64,000 nt of DNA from Thermus thermamylovorans (GTDB taxonomy: Bacteria > Deinococcota > Deinococci > Deinococcales > Thermaceae), in assembly GCF_004307015.1 (NCBI RefSeq), contig NZ_SIJL01000005.1, positions 55,402 through 119,401 of the forward strand, in the 5' to 3' direction. The first letter of the stretch is position 1; each line of letters starts with the position of its first letter. The position numbers and the translations under genes were made by a program. The notes beneath the pieces are model-generated. The model ran no database searches, was not told the origin of the DNA, and saw nothing but the letters and a program-made list of their open reading frames with translations. Below, piece by piece: positions 16,340 through 23,936 of the stretch.

Positions 16340-17598
16340 AGCTCACCTCCCAAAAGGGGCTCCCCCATGGCCTCCAGGAGGGCGTAGTAGGCCTGGAGGA
16401 AAAGGGCCCGGGCCCCCTCCAGGGTGCGCCGGGCCTGGAGCAGGCCCACCTCCGCCTGGAGAACCTCCAGGGCGGTGCCCGTGCCCGCCTCCAGGCGCCT
16501 TTTGGCCACCTCCAGGGAATGCTCCGCCGCCGCCAGGCCCCTTTCCGCCACCCCCACCTGGGCCTGGGCCAGGAGGAGGGCCTGGTGCCGCGCCCGCAGG
16601 TCCAGGGCCGCGGCCTGCAAGGCGGCCTCCAGGGCCAGCCGGGCCCCATCCCGGACCCTCTCCCGGGCAGCCACCTCCCGGTCCTGCGCAGGGCTCAGGA
16701 GGGGGAGGCTGGCCTGGGCCTGGAAGGCCACCCCCTCCCGGGGGGCCCCCAGGGGCTGGTACTGGACGGCGTAGCCCAGGGTGCCCGCGGCCAGGTTGAG
16801 GCTGAGGGCCAGGCTGGCCCCGCCCCCGGTCCCGCTCAGGCTGAGGCTCACCTGGGGCTGGACCCGGTCCCGCCGGGCCTGGTGGAGGAGGGCCTCCGCC
16901 TCCTCCAGGGCCAGGCGGGCCCTGCCCACGTCGGGCCGCCCCGCCCCCGCGGCCAGGGCCTCCTCCAGGCTGGGAAGGCCCCGGGGCAGGGGCAGGGGAA
17001 GGACGGCCACCTGCCGCCCCAGGGTGGCCTCGAGGCGGGCCTGGGCCAGGCTCAGGGCCAGCTCCGCTTGGAGGGCCTCCGCCTGGGCCTGGGCCCAGGC
17101 GGCCTCCGCCTCCAGCAGGGCCAGGAAGGTGGCCTGCCCCTCCGCGTGCTGGGCCCGGAGGGCCCGGAGCTGGGCCTCGCGGAGGGCCAGGCGCCTTTGG
17201 GCGAGCTCCCGGTCCAGGCCCGCCAGGTGGACCTCCAGGTACTGGGCGAGGGCGGTCTGGAAGAGGGCGTTCCCCTGGGCTTTTAGGTCCAGAAGGGCCC
17301 TCTGGTAGGCCCTTTCCGCCGCCCTGAGGCCGTCTTGGGCCGGGCCCCAGGGGAGGAGGACCACGCCTCCCCCGAGCCCCAGGGCCAGGCTCTCCTGCCC
17401 CGCAGGGGTGCGGGCGTAGCTCCCCTGGGGGGCCAGGGTGGGGAGGAGGGCGGCCCGGGCCCCTTCCAGGGCCAAGCGGGCCTGGGCCTCCTGCAGGAGG
17501 AGGCCCTGGTAGGAGGGGCTTTCCCGCACCAGGGACTTGAGGTCCACCCCCTGGGCCCAGCCCGGGGCCAGGAGGAGGAGAAGCCAGAGGGCGCGCAT
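16336..17598 (-). CDS. First TolC-like outer membrane efflux protein
   Basis: Predicted outer-membrane channel of 420 residues, a normal OEP length, with a signal peptide ending LLAPGWAQ. Two OEP repeats are visible. Each contains a helix pattern such as HAEGQATFLALLEAEAAWAQAQAEAL and RLEAGTGTALEVLQAEVGLLQARRTL, and the membrane-strand part (VSLSLSGTGGGASLALSLNLAAG) lies between. First gene of the export operon; the next four overlap or nearly touch it. Confidence 0.88.
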   Translation of the reverse strand: MRALWLLLLLAPGWAQGVDLKSLVRESPSYQGLLLQEAQARLALEGARAALLPTLAPQGSYARTPAGQESLALGLGGGVVLLPWGPAQDGLRAAERAYQRALLDLKAQGNALFQTALAQYLEVHLAGLDRELAQRRLALREAQLRALRAQHAEGQATFLALLEAEAAWAQAQAEALQAELALSLAQARLEATLGRQVAVLPLPLPRGLPSLEEALAAGAGRPDVGRARLALEEAEALLHQARRDRVQPQVSLSLSGTGGGASLALSLNLAAGTLGYAVQYQPLGAPREGVAFQAQASLPLLSPAQDREVAARERVRDGARLALEAALQAAALDLRARHQALLLAQAQVGVAERGLAAAEHSLEVAKRRLEAGTGTALEVLQAEVGLLQARRTLEGARALFLQAYYALLEAMGEPLLGGEL

Positions 17599-17607
17599 CC
17601 TGCCCCT

Positions 17608-17613
17608 AGGCTA
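17608..17613 (-). promoter_or_regulatory. Putative -10 box of the export operon
   Basis: On the minus strand TAGCCT lies 9 bases before the ATG at 17598. No good -35 box is seen. The rest of the 117-base gap (17599-17715) is G-rich with no clear feature. Confidence 0.35.
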
Positions 17614-17715
17614 GGCCAGGGCCGTTAGGGGTGTGTTAGAGCGGGGGGCTGAGGGGTCCTGGAGGCAGGGGGGGAGCCGAGGCCAGGGGAAGGGAGCGCG
17701 GGGTTTTGCGGAGGG

Positions 17716-18204
17716 TCAGAGGTCGTCCAAGGCCTCCCGGGGAGGCCGCCTCGCCCCCAGGTAGCCCCCTTCCCGCAGGACCAGGGGGAAGAGGGCCTCC
17801 CAGGAGCCCTCCACCGCCAGGAGGCTCTCCCCGCGGAAGGCCCGCACCCCCGCGGGCAAGGCGGCCTCCAGCCCGTGGGGGAAGAGGGCCAAAAACCCCT
17901 CCCCGGGCTCCCCCTCCCCCCGGTCCAGGTGGAAGGCCTGGGGCGCCAGGTAGCCCATGAGCCGGGTGCGGTGGGCCTCCCGCCGGAAGGCCTGGAGGGC
18001 CCTGAGGTCCTCCGCCCCCTGCCAGAGGAGGAGGTCGGCCTCCGCGGAAAGCCCCACCAGGCTGTAGGCCGCCAGGAAGCCCTCCCGGGCCCCCCAGCGC
18101 CCCAAGAGGAGGGCGAACTCCTCCTTCAGGTGCTCCTGGGCCTCGGCCTCCAGGCGCCGGAACTCCGGCAGGAGGCGCAGGAAGCTGAAGGCCCAAAGCC
18201 TCAC
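17716..18204 (-). CDS. Half-length chlorite-dismutase-like protein next to HemQ
   Basis: A 162-residue protein of no assigned function. GTG start at 18204 overlaps the hemQ stop (GTGA), so it is translated with hemQ. The first half (FLRLLPEFRRLEAEAQEHLKEE...SLVGLSAEADLLLWQGAEDLRALQAF) resembles the N-terminal ferredoxin-like half of the chlorite dismutase/HemQ fold. The rest lacks the heme-ligand and Tyr/Lys motifs of active enzymes. It may be a degenerate paralogue that partners HemQ or binds heme. The reading frame is intact and its codon use matches its neighbours, so it is probably a real gene. Confidence 0.75.
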   Translation of the reverse strand: MRLWAFSFLRLLPEFRRLEAEAQEHLKEEFALLLGRWGAREGFLAAYSLVGLSAEADLLLWQGAEDLRALQAFRREAHRTRLMGYLAPQAFHLDRGEGEPGEGFLALFPHGLEAALPAGVRAFRGESLLAVEGSWEALFPLVLREGGYLGARRPPREALDDL

Positions 18205-18953
18205 GCCACCCCCAGGAGGCGGGAGAGGTCCTCCTCCGCCAGGTACTTGCCCACGTAGAAGGGCCCGAACTCGCCAAAGCGGGCGGAGACCTCGTCGAAG
18301 CGCATCTCGTAGACGATCCTCTTGAACTGGAGGGGGTCCTCGCTGAAGAGGTCCACCCCCCACTCCCAGTCGTCCAGGCCCTGGGCCCCGCTGATCACCT
18401 GCAGGACCTTCCCCTGGTACTTCCTCCCCGTCTCCCCGTGGGCCTTCATGAGCTCCGCCCGCTCCCGGGCGGGGAGGAGGTACCAGTTGTCCCCCCCCAG
18501 GCGGCGCTTGTTCATGGGGTAGAAGCACACGTACCCCCCCTTGGGCACCCGGGGGGTGAGGCGGGGCTTCACGTAGGGGGCCTCGGGGTCCAAAGGCCCG
18601 GTCTGGCTCCCCAGCTCCACCACGGAGTAGAAGCCGTAGGCGGGCCGGAGGTAGCGGGCGAAAAGGCTCTTGTTGAGCCTCGCCTCCGCCTCCAGGAGGG
18701 CGTCCAGCCCCTCCCGGAGGTTCAGGAAGAGGAGGTCGGCCTTGGGGGTGATCACCTGAAAGACCCCGAAGGAGCCCCGCCCCTCGGCCTCCACCCGGGC
18801 CCATTCGGCGAGGATCTCCCGCAGCTCTCCCCAGGCGGCCTCCCGCTCCCCCTTGGGGGCGGCAAGCCAGGCGGGGAAGTCCAGGTGGCGGAAGTCGTGG
18901 AGGAGGTGCCAGCCCTCGAGGGTAAAGGTGGGCTCGGGAACGCGGCCTGCCAT
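18201..18953 (-). CDS. hemQ: Coproheme decarboxylase (HemQ/ChdC, chlorite dismutase family)
   Basis: Converts coproheme III to heme b by two oxidative decarboxylations, the last step of the coproporphyrin-dependent heme pathway of Gram-positive-type bacteria. The protein is 250 residues. Key residues fall at the same positions as in characterised HemQ proteins: Y145 and K149 in YPMNKR, proximal heme ligand H172 in MKAHGETGRKYQG, and Q185 in QVISG. The ATG at 18953 lies 6 bases after a TATAGT box, so the message is probably leaderless even though the gene follows a co-directional one; the -10 box includes the stop codon of that upstream gene. Confidence 0.93.
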   Translation of the reverse strand: MAGRVPEPTFTLEGWHLLHDFRHLDFPAWLAAPKGEREAAWGELREILAEWARVEAEGRGSFGVFQVITPKADLLFLNLREGLDALLEAEARLNKSLFARYLRPAYGFYSVVELGSQTGPLDPEAPYVKPRLTPRVPKGGYVCFYPMNKRRLGGDNWYLLPARERAELMKAHGETGRKYQGKVLQVISGAQGLDDWEWGVDLFSEDPLQFKRIVYEMRFDEVSARFGEFGPFYVGKYLAEEDLSRLLGVA

Positions 18954-18959
18954 GCCCCC

Positions 18960-18965
18960 ACTATA
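18960..18965 (-). promoter_or_regulatory. -10 box of hemQ, leaderless
   Basis: Minus-strand TATAGT ends 6 bases before the hemQ ATG and contains the TAG stop of the upstream DUF3137 gene. Confidence 0.55.
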
Positions 18966-19914
18966 CCCCGGAAGCCCCCCCTTCCCCGGGGAGGCCCAGG
19001 CGGCGCCGCCGCTCCTCCAGGCGCAGGGCCTCCGCCAGCGCCAGGGCCAGCTCCACGTCCTGGAGGAAACGCTGGAGCTTCCGCCGCCAGGCCTCCCGGT
19101 CCAAGGGCCGGAAGAGGGCCCAGGGGCTTAGGGGAAAGCGGTCCACCCCGGAAAGGGCCGCGTAGAGCCGCCTCTCCCGCAGGCGGAGGCGGGGGGCCAC
19201 CCCCACCCGCTCCCGGTAGCGCAGGAGCCCCTCCATCACCGCCGGGGTGAGGAAGACCCGCCCCCCCACCTGGTCGCTGGCGAAGGCGGCAAAGCGGCGC
19301 CCAAACTCCGGGCTTTCCAGGCGCAGGGCCTCCAGCCCGGCGGAAGGGGCCCAGGCTGCCCCCCGGGGCAGAACCAGGACCTCCGCCGGGGCGGGAAAGG
19401 GGAGGTCCAAACGCAGGAAGACCCCCTGGAAGAGGGTGCGGTAGCGGACCTGGGTCCCCTCGCGGGTGCGCACCACCTCCCGGCGCAGGAGGTGGACGTC
19501 GGCGGAGTCCAACCCAAAGGCCCCCACCTGGCCGTGGAGGCGGTCTTCCGAGGCGTAGCGGTCGGGCACGGGGAGGAGGCCCGCCTCCAGAACCTCCCCC
19601 AGGGGCAGCCCGCGCCCCTCGTAGCGCAGGCCGAGCCCCTCCGCCAGGAGGCGGGCGGCCTCCCCCTTGAGGCGGGCGGCGTACCCCCAGGGCTCCCCCA
19701 GGGCCAGGAGCAGGAGGAGGAGGGCGGGAAAGAGGGGCCAGAGGGACTCCCCCCCGAGGGCCAGGAGGAGGAGGCCGAAGAGGGCCGCCCCCCCCAGGAG
19801 GAGGAGGAAGCGGCGCAAGCCCCGCTGCCTCTCCGCCTCCAGGGCCGACGCCCGGGGAGCGAGGGCCTGGAGGGCCGCTTCCAGGACCTTACCCTCTTCC
19901 CCGCGGACCTCCAC
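18961..19914 (-). CDS. DUF3137 membrane protein
   Basis: A 317-residue protein with two adjacent membrane helices at about residues 34-70 (FLLLLGGAALFGLLLLAL and LWPLFPALLLLLLAL). A cytoplasmic or periplasmic beta-rich domain follows (about 90-260) with the DUF3137-like pattern GLDSADVHLLRREVVRTREGT...RTLFQGVFLRLDLP. DUF3137 genes often accompany lemA, as here (6-base gap). Function unknown; an envelope role is inferred from the pairing. GTG start at 19914 with a weak ribosome site, consistent with coupling to lemA. Confidence 0.82.
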   Translation of the reverse strand: MEVRGEEGKVLEAALQALAPRASALEAERQRGLRRFLLLLGGAALFGLLLLALGGESLWPLFPALLLLLLALGEPWGYAARLKGEAARLLAEGLGLRYEGRGLPLGEVLEAGLLPVPDRYASEDRLHGQVGAFGLDSADVHLLRREVVRTREGTQVRYRTLFQGVFLRLDLPFPAPAEVLVLPRGAAWAPSAGLEALRLESPEFGRRFAAFASDQVGGRVFLTPAVMEGLLRYRERVGVAPRLRLRERRLYAALSGVDRFPLSPWALFRPLDREAWRRKLQRFLQDVELALALAEALRLEERRRRLGLPGEGGASGV

Positions 19915-19920
19915 CCGCCC

Positions 19921-20478
19921 TCACCCCCGGAAGAGGCGGCCCAGATCGGGGGGCAGGCGCTCCTCCTCGGGCAGGGTGAAGACCGGCTTGCGGCCCAAGC
20001 CCATGAGGCGGGCGTAGAGGAGGGTGGGCACCTGCTCCACCGCGTTGTTGTACTCCGTCACCGCCTGGTTGTAGAAGCGCCTCGCGGCGGCGATGGCGTC
20101 CTCGGCCTCGGCGAGGGCCGCCTGGAGCTGGAGGAAGTTCTGGCTGGCCTTGAGGTCGGGGTAGGCCTCGGCCCTAAGGCGCACCTCCCGGAGGAGGCGG
20201 GAGACCTCCTCCTCCAGGCGGAACTCCTCCTCCGGGGTCGCCGCCCCGGCGGCGGCCTCCCGGAGGCGGGTGAGGCGCTCCAGGAGCTCCCTTTCGTGGG
20301 CCATGTAGGCCTGGACCGCCGCCACCAGGCCCGGGATGAGGTCGCGGCGCTTCTTGAGCTGGGCCTCCACCGCCCCGAAAGCGTTCTCCACCTGGTTCTT
20401 GCGGGCGATGAGGGCGTTGTAGGGGAGGACGAGGAGGGCGAGGAGGCCGAGGGCCAGGACAACCCAGAGAAAGTCCAT
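19921..20478 (-). CDS. lemA: LemA family protein
   Basis: Protein of 185 residues with one N-terminal membrane helix (FLWVVLALGLLALLVLPYN) and the LemA core: RKNQVENAFGAVEAQLKKRRDLIPGLV, then YPDLKASQNFLQLQAALAEAEDAIAAARRFYNQAVTEYN. The membrane helix leads into a cytoplasmic four-helix bundle. The biochemical role of LemA is not established. Followed closely by the DUF3137 gene. The start at 20478 is supported by TATAAAAT just upstream (leaderless). Confidence 0.93.
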   Translation of the reverse strand: MDFLWVVLALGLLALLVLPYNALIARKNQVENAFGAVEAQLKKRRDLIPGLVAAVQAYMAHERELLERLTRLREAAAGAATPEEEFRLEEEVSRLLREVRLRAEAYPDLKASQNFLQLQAALAEAEDAIAAARRFYNQAVTEYNNAVEQVPTLLYARLMGLGRKPVFTLPEEERLPPDLGRLFRG

Positions 20479-20484
20479 GGGGCC

Positions 20485-20492
20485 ATTTTATA
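20485..20492 (-). promoter_or_regulatory. -10 box of lemA, leaderless
   Basis: Minus-strand TATAAAAT. TAAAAT ends 6 bases, and TATAAA 8 bases, before the lemA ATG. The same octamer precedes the PP2C gene at 49744. Confidence 0.6.
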
Positions 20493-20545
20493 CCCGCCCC
20501 CAGGGGGGCGCCCAAAGGGCTTCCCGCCCCGACGGGTCCCCTTTT

Positions 20546-20572
20546 CCCCCTCGAGGGGGTACGGGGTATACT
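20546..20572 (+). promoter_or_regulatory. mscS promoter region with palindrome
   Basis: TATACT (20567-20572) ends 7 bases before the mscS ATG. The perfect palindrome CCCCCTCGAGGGGG (20546-20559) occupies the spacer side. No -35 match was found. Confidence 0.5.
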
Positions 20573-20579
20573 CGGCAGC

Positions 20580-21641
20580 ATGCTGGCCGCCATCCTGCAG
20601 ACCGCGCTGGCCTTCTTGCTGGCAGGGCTTCTCGGCTACCACGGCAGCCGCCTCCTGGGCAGCCTCAAGGCCCTGGCCCCCGAGGGGGTGGACGGCCGTT
20701 TCTTCCGCCTCCTGGGCCTCCTCTGGTGGGGGGTGGTCCTCCTCGGGGCCCTGAGCTTCACCGCCCACGCCCTTGGGCTTCCCTACGAGCCCCTCGCCAC
20801 CTGGGGCGGGGCCCTGGTGGCCTGGCTCGGGGCCAAGGGGGTGGCGGGGCTTTTCGTCCTGGGCCTCACCTGGCTGGGCTTCCGCCTGGTGCCCCTGGTC
20901 CTCAAGCGGCTCCCCGAGCCCCAGGGGGAGCTCTCCCGGGAGCTGGTCCGGGCCCGGACCCTGCGGAGCTTCGCCGAGTCCCTCCTGCGGGCGGTGGTCC
21001 TGGTGGTGGGGGGGCTTTTCTTCCTCTCCAACCTGGGCCTGAACGTCACCGCCCTCCTGGCGGGGGCGGGGGTGGCGGGCCTGGCCATCAGCTTCGCCGC
21101 CCAGAACCTGATCCGGGACTTCATCAACGGCTTCTTCATCCTCCTGGAGGACCAGTACGGGGTGGGGGACATCGTGCAGATCGGGGGCGTGGGGGGGGTG
21201 GTGGAGCGCTTCAACCTGCGCCTCACCGTGCTCCGGGACCTGGAGGGCCGGGTCCACTTCATCCCCAACTCCGAGGTGCGCCAGGTGACGGTGATGACCC
21301 AGGAGTGGGCCCGGGCGGTGGTGGACGTGGGGGTGGCCTACAAGGAGGACCTGGAGCGGGTCCTCCCCGTCTTCCAGGACGAGGTGGAGCGCTTCTACAG
21401 CGACCCCGAGTGGCAGGACAAGTTCACCGAGCCCCCCCAGGTCCTAGGGGTGCAGGAGCTGGCGGGCAGCGCCGTGGTCATCCGCGTCCTCTTCAACACC
21501 AAGCCCGCCCAGCAGTGGGCCGTGGCCCGGGAGTTCAGGAGGCGCATCAAAAACCGCCTGGACCGCGAGGGGATCGAGATCCCCTACCCCCACCAGAAGC
21601 TCTACTTCGGGGAGCCCCTAAGGCTGGAAAAGGGGGTGTAG
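20580..21641 (+). CDS. mscS: Small-conductance mechanosensitive channel (MscS family)
   Basis: Inner-membrane tension-gated channel of 353 residues. Three or four N-terminal hydrophobic segments precede the pore helix TM3 (LNVTALLAGAGVAGLAISFAAQNLIRDFINGFFILLEDQY), which has the Gly/Ala packing ridge of MscS. The beta domain (GDIVQIGGVGGVVERFNLRLTVLRDLEGRVHFIPNSEV) and a cytoplasmic vestibule domain follow. The ATG at 20580 is 7 bases after TATACT, implying a leaderless message. Divergent from lemA. Confidence 0.94.
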   Translation: MLAAILQTALAFLLAGLLGYHGSRLLGSLKALAPEGVDGRFFRLLGLLWWGVVLLGALSFTAHALGLPYEPLATWGGALVAWLGAKGVAGLFVLGLTWLGFRLVPLVLKRLPEPQGELSRELVRARTLRSFAESLLRAVVLVVGGLFFLSNLGLNVTALLAGAGVAGLAISFAAQNLIRDFINGFFILLEDQYGVGDIVQIGGVGGVVERFNLRLTVLRDLEGRVHFIPNSEVRQVTVMTQEWARAVVDVGVAYKEDLERVLPVFQDEVERFYSDPEWQDKFTEPPQVLGVQELAGSAVVIRVLFNTKPAQQWAVAREFRRRIKNRLDREGIEIPYPHQKLYFGEPLRLEKGV

Positions 21642-21644
21642 GCT
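21639..21644 (+). promoter_or_regulatory. Possible -10 box of the coiled-coil gene
   Basis: TAGGCT overlaps the mscS stop codon and ends 7 bases before the ATG at 21652. The match to consensus is weak, so read-through from mscS is equally possible. Confidence 0.35.
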
Positions 21645-21651
21645 AGGGGGG

Positions 21652-23916
21652 ATGCCGCAGGTCTACGGGGAGATCCTGGAGGCCCTCCGCCCCCACCTGG
21701 GGGCTCGGGCGGAAGCGGTGCTGGAGGAGGGACTCAAGCGCCTGGGCAAGCGGCCCGCGGAGCTCACCCCCGAGGACGGGGCCCTCCTCCTCAAGGGCCT
21801 GGCCTTCCGGGAGCTCCAGGCCCGCCTCGCCCCCGAGGAGGCCCGGCGGGTGGTGGAGGGGGTGCTCTCCCGCCTCGGGAGCGGGGGGGGCGGCCTGGAG
21901 GCCCTGGAGGAGGGGCTCAAGCGGTTCGGGCTCTACGTGGACTGGCCGGAGGTGGGCCGGCTGCGGGCCCTGGTGAACCGGCTGCGCCAGGGCCCCGATC
22001 CCCGGCTCCTGGCGGAGGGCCGGGAGCTTCTGGAGGCCCTGGAGGAGAGGCTGGAGGAGGCCCTCCTGCGCCAGACCCAGGACCTGGCCCACCTGGAGGA
22101 GGCCCTAGAGAGGGTGCGCCACCTGGGGGGGCCCAAGGTCAGGCGGCTGGAAAGCCTCCTGGACACCGTGCGCCGGGCCCACGCCGAGGGGATCCTGGCC
22201 CAGGCGGAGGTGGAGCGGGCCCGGGGGCTGGCCCTGGAGCTGCGGAAGCTCCTGGAGTCCAGTGCGGTCCAGGCCCCCACCCTGCCAGAGATCCTCTTTG
22301 AAACCGGGGAGGCTCTCCCCGAGGCCGGGCCGCGGGAGGCCCCGAACGACGTTTTCCTCACCGTGGAGGAGGCCTCGGAGCTGGAGGGGGAGCTGGTGGT
22401 GGACCTCGAGGCCCTCCCCGAGGAGGCCACCAAGCGCATCCAGGCCCTGGAGGTGGCGGAGGAAAGGCGGAGGCTGGAGGAGCTCCTGGCCCGGCACGCC
22501 CCCCTCCTGGAGCGGACCACGGTGAGCCCCCTCCTGGCCGAGGTGGAAGCCCTCCTGGAGGCAGGCACCCCGGCGGGGGACAGGCTTAGGGCCCTGGAGG
22601 AAGCCCTGAAGGAGGCGGAGGGGAACCTGCGGGCGGAAAGGCGGGCGCGGCTCATCCAGCTGGGGGAGGCCCTGAGGACCCTCCCCCTCCCCGAGGAGGC
22701 CAAGGCTCCCCTGGAGGGGGTCCTGCGCCTGGCGGAGGAAACCCTGGCCGAGGGGGGCTACCCCGACCTCTCCTCCCTGGAGGAGGAGCTCCGGCGGCTG
22801 GAGGCGGAGGCCAGGCGCAGGGCCCAGGAGGCAAAGCGCCTCCTGGAGGAGAAGGAGGCCCTCCTGCGGGAGCTTGCGGAGCGGGGGGAGGCCTTCTCCC
22901 CCCTTCTGGGGGAGCTCAGGGCCCTGGCGGAAGAAGCCCTCCCGGAGGGGCTTCCCCGGATCCGGGCCCGCTACGCCGAGCTCCTAAAGGCCCAGGGGGA
23001 GGAGGCCGCCCTCAAGGCCAAGCTGGCGGAGGCGGAAGGGGAGCTGGAGGCCCTCCTCCCGGAGGCCGAGGCCCTGGGCCTGGGGGAGGCGGTGGCCGAG
23101 GCCCGGGGCCTCCTGGGGGAGGGACGGCTTCCCGACCTGGGGGCCCTGAGGGCCCGCCTGGAGGAGGCCAAGGCGGAGGCCCGCCAGGGAGCCCTCCGGC
23201 AGCTCGCGGAGCTCCAGGTGCTGGCGGAACGCTTCCGGGGCTTCGGCGGGGAGGGGGTGCTGCGGGCCATCGAGGAGGAGAAGGGCAAGCCCCTCCCCGA
23301 CCCCGCCCCCATCGCCCGGACCCTGCAGGCCCTGAGGCGGCGGCTGGAGGCTAAGCGGGAGGAGCTCTTCACGCGCCTCACCGCCTTTTTCCAGACCGAG
23401 GCCCGCCTGGAGGGCCTGGGAAGCGAGACCGCCCGGCGCCTCAAGCCCCTCCTGCCGGTGCTGCAGGCAGGGCGGGAGCGGCTTTCCCGGCTGGGGCCCA
23501 AGGGGCTTCTGCGGCTGGAGAAGGCCCTGGCGGAGGCCGAGGCCCTCCTGAAGGAGCTGGAGCGGGAACAGGAGGCGGCCAGGGCCGTGCTGCGGGAGAT
23601 CCGGGGGGCAGACCTGGAGGCCCTCCTGGGGGTCTTCGACCAGGAGACGGCACCGGAGGACCTGGCCCCCCTGCGCCTGCCCGGGGTAGAGGTGCTGGGC
23701 TACCTGGAAGACCCCCTTCCCCTGCCCAAAGCCTCCCTCCTCGCCCTCCGGCAAGCCCTGGACCACCTGGACAGGGCCCTGGGCCAAAGCCGGGGCCCGG
23801 CCGTGGTCCTCCTGGGCCAGAAGGCCCTGGTCCTGGCCCCCAAGGGGCGGAGGGCCCTGGTGGCCCTCCTGGACAAGGCCAGCCTCTCGGCCTTCCTCCT
23901 GGAGCTTACCCCGTAG
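21652..23916 (+). CDS. Large coiled-coil protein of unknown function
   Basis: A 754-residue protein not recognised by name. It is made almost wholly of Leu, Glu, Ala and Arg in heptad patterns, with no signal peptide or membrane segment, so it should form long cytoplasmic coiled coils. An N-terminal globular segment (about 1-80) is followed by a GSGGGG hinge, and acidic segments at about 210-260 break the coil. The last 75 or so residues are less helical: one helix (ASLLALRQALDHLDRALG), then strand-like RGPAVVLLGQKALVLAPKG and RALVALLD. This is reminiscent of a Roadblock/LC7 domain, which I infer weakly. Follows mscS after 10 bases. An SMC- or RmuC-like role is possible but there is no ATPase motif. 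Confidence 0.8.
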   Translation: MPQVYGEILEALRPHLGARAEAVLEEGLKRLGKRPAELTPEDGALLLKGLAFRELQARLAPEEARRVVEGVLSRLGSGGGGLEALEEGLKRFGLYVDWPEVGRLRALVNRLRQGPDPRLLAEGRELLEALEERLEEALLRQTQDLAHLEEALERVRHLGGPKVRRLESLLDTVRRAHAEGILAQAEVERARGLALELRKLLESSAVQAPTLPEILFETGEALPEAGPREAPNDVFLTVEEASELEGELVVDLEALPEEATKRIQALEVAEERRRLEELLARHAPLLERTTVSPLLAEVEALLEAGTPAGDRLRALEEALKEAEGNLRAERRARLIQLGEALRTLPLPEEAKAPLEGVLRLAEETLAEGGYPDLSSLEEELRRLEAEARRRAQEAKRLLEEKEALLRELAERGEAFSPLLGELRALAEEALPEGLPRIRARYAELLKAQGEEAALKAKLAEAEGELEALLPEAEALGLGEAVAEARGLLGEGRLPDLGALRARLEEAKAEARQGALRQLAELQVLAERFRGFGGEGVLRAIEEEKGKPLPDPAPIARTLQALRRRLEAKREELFTRLTAFFQTEARLEGLGSETARRLKPLLPVLQAGRERLSRLGPKGLLRLEKALAEAEALLKELEREQEAARAVLREIRGADLEALLGVFDQETAPEDLAPLRLPGVEVLGYLEDPLPLPKASLLALRQALDHLDRALGQSRGPAVVLLGQKALVLAPKGRRALVALLDKASLSAFLLELTP

Positions 23917-23922
23917 GGGTGC

Positions 23923-23928
23923 TACACT
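23923..23928 (+). promoter_or_regulatory. -10 box of rel, leaderless GTG start
   Basis: TACACT ends 8 bases before the GTG at 23937. It lies inside the longer reading frame that would start at 23919, so the shorter start is preferred. Confidence 0.5.
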
Positions 23929-23936
23929 TAGGGGTA

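Noticed and set aside
14025..17598. Large minus-strand frames fusing the adaptor and TolC genes with Gly/Pro-rich sequence
   Set aside because: The upstream parts are out-of-frame readings of the TolC-like genes. Overlapping GTGA/ATGA starts explain the real genes.
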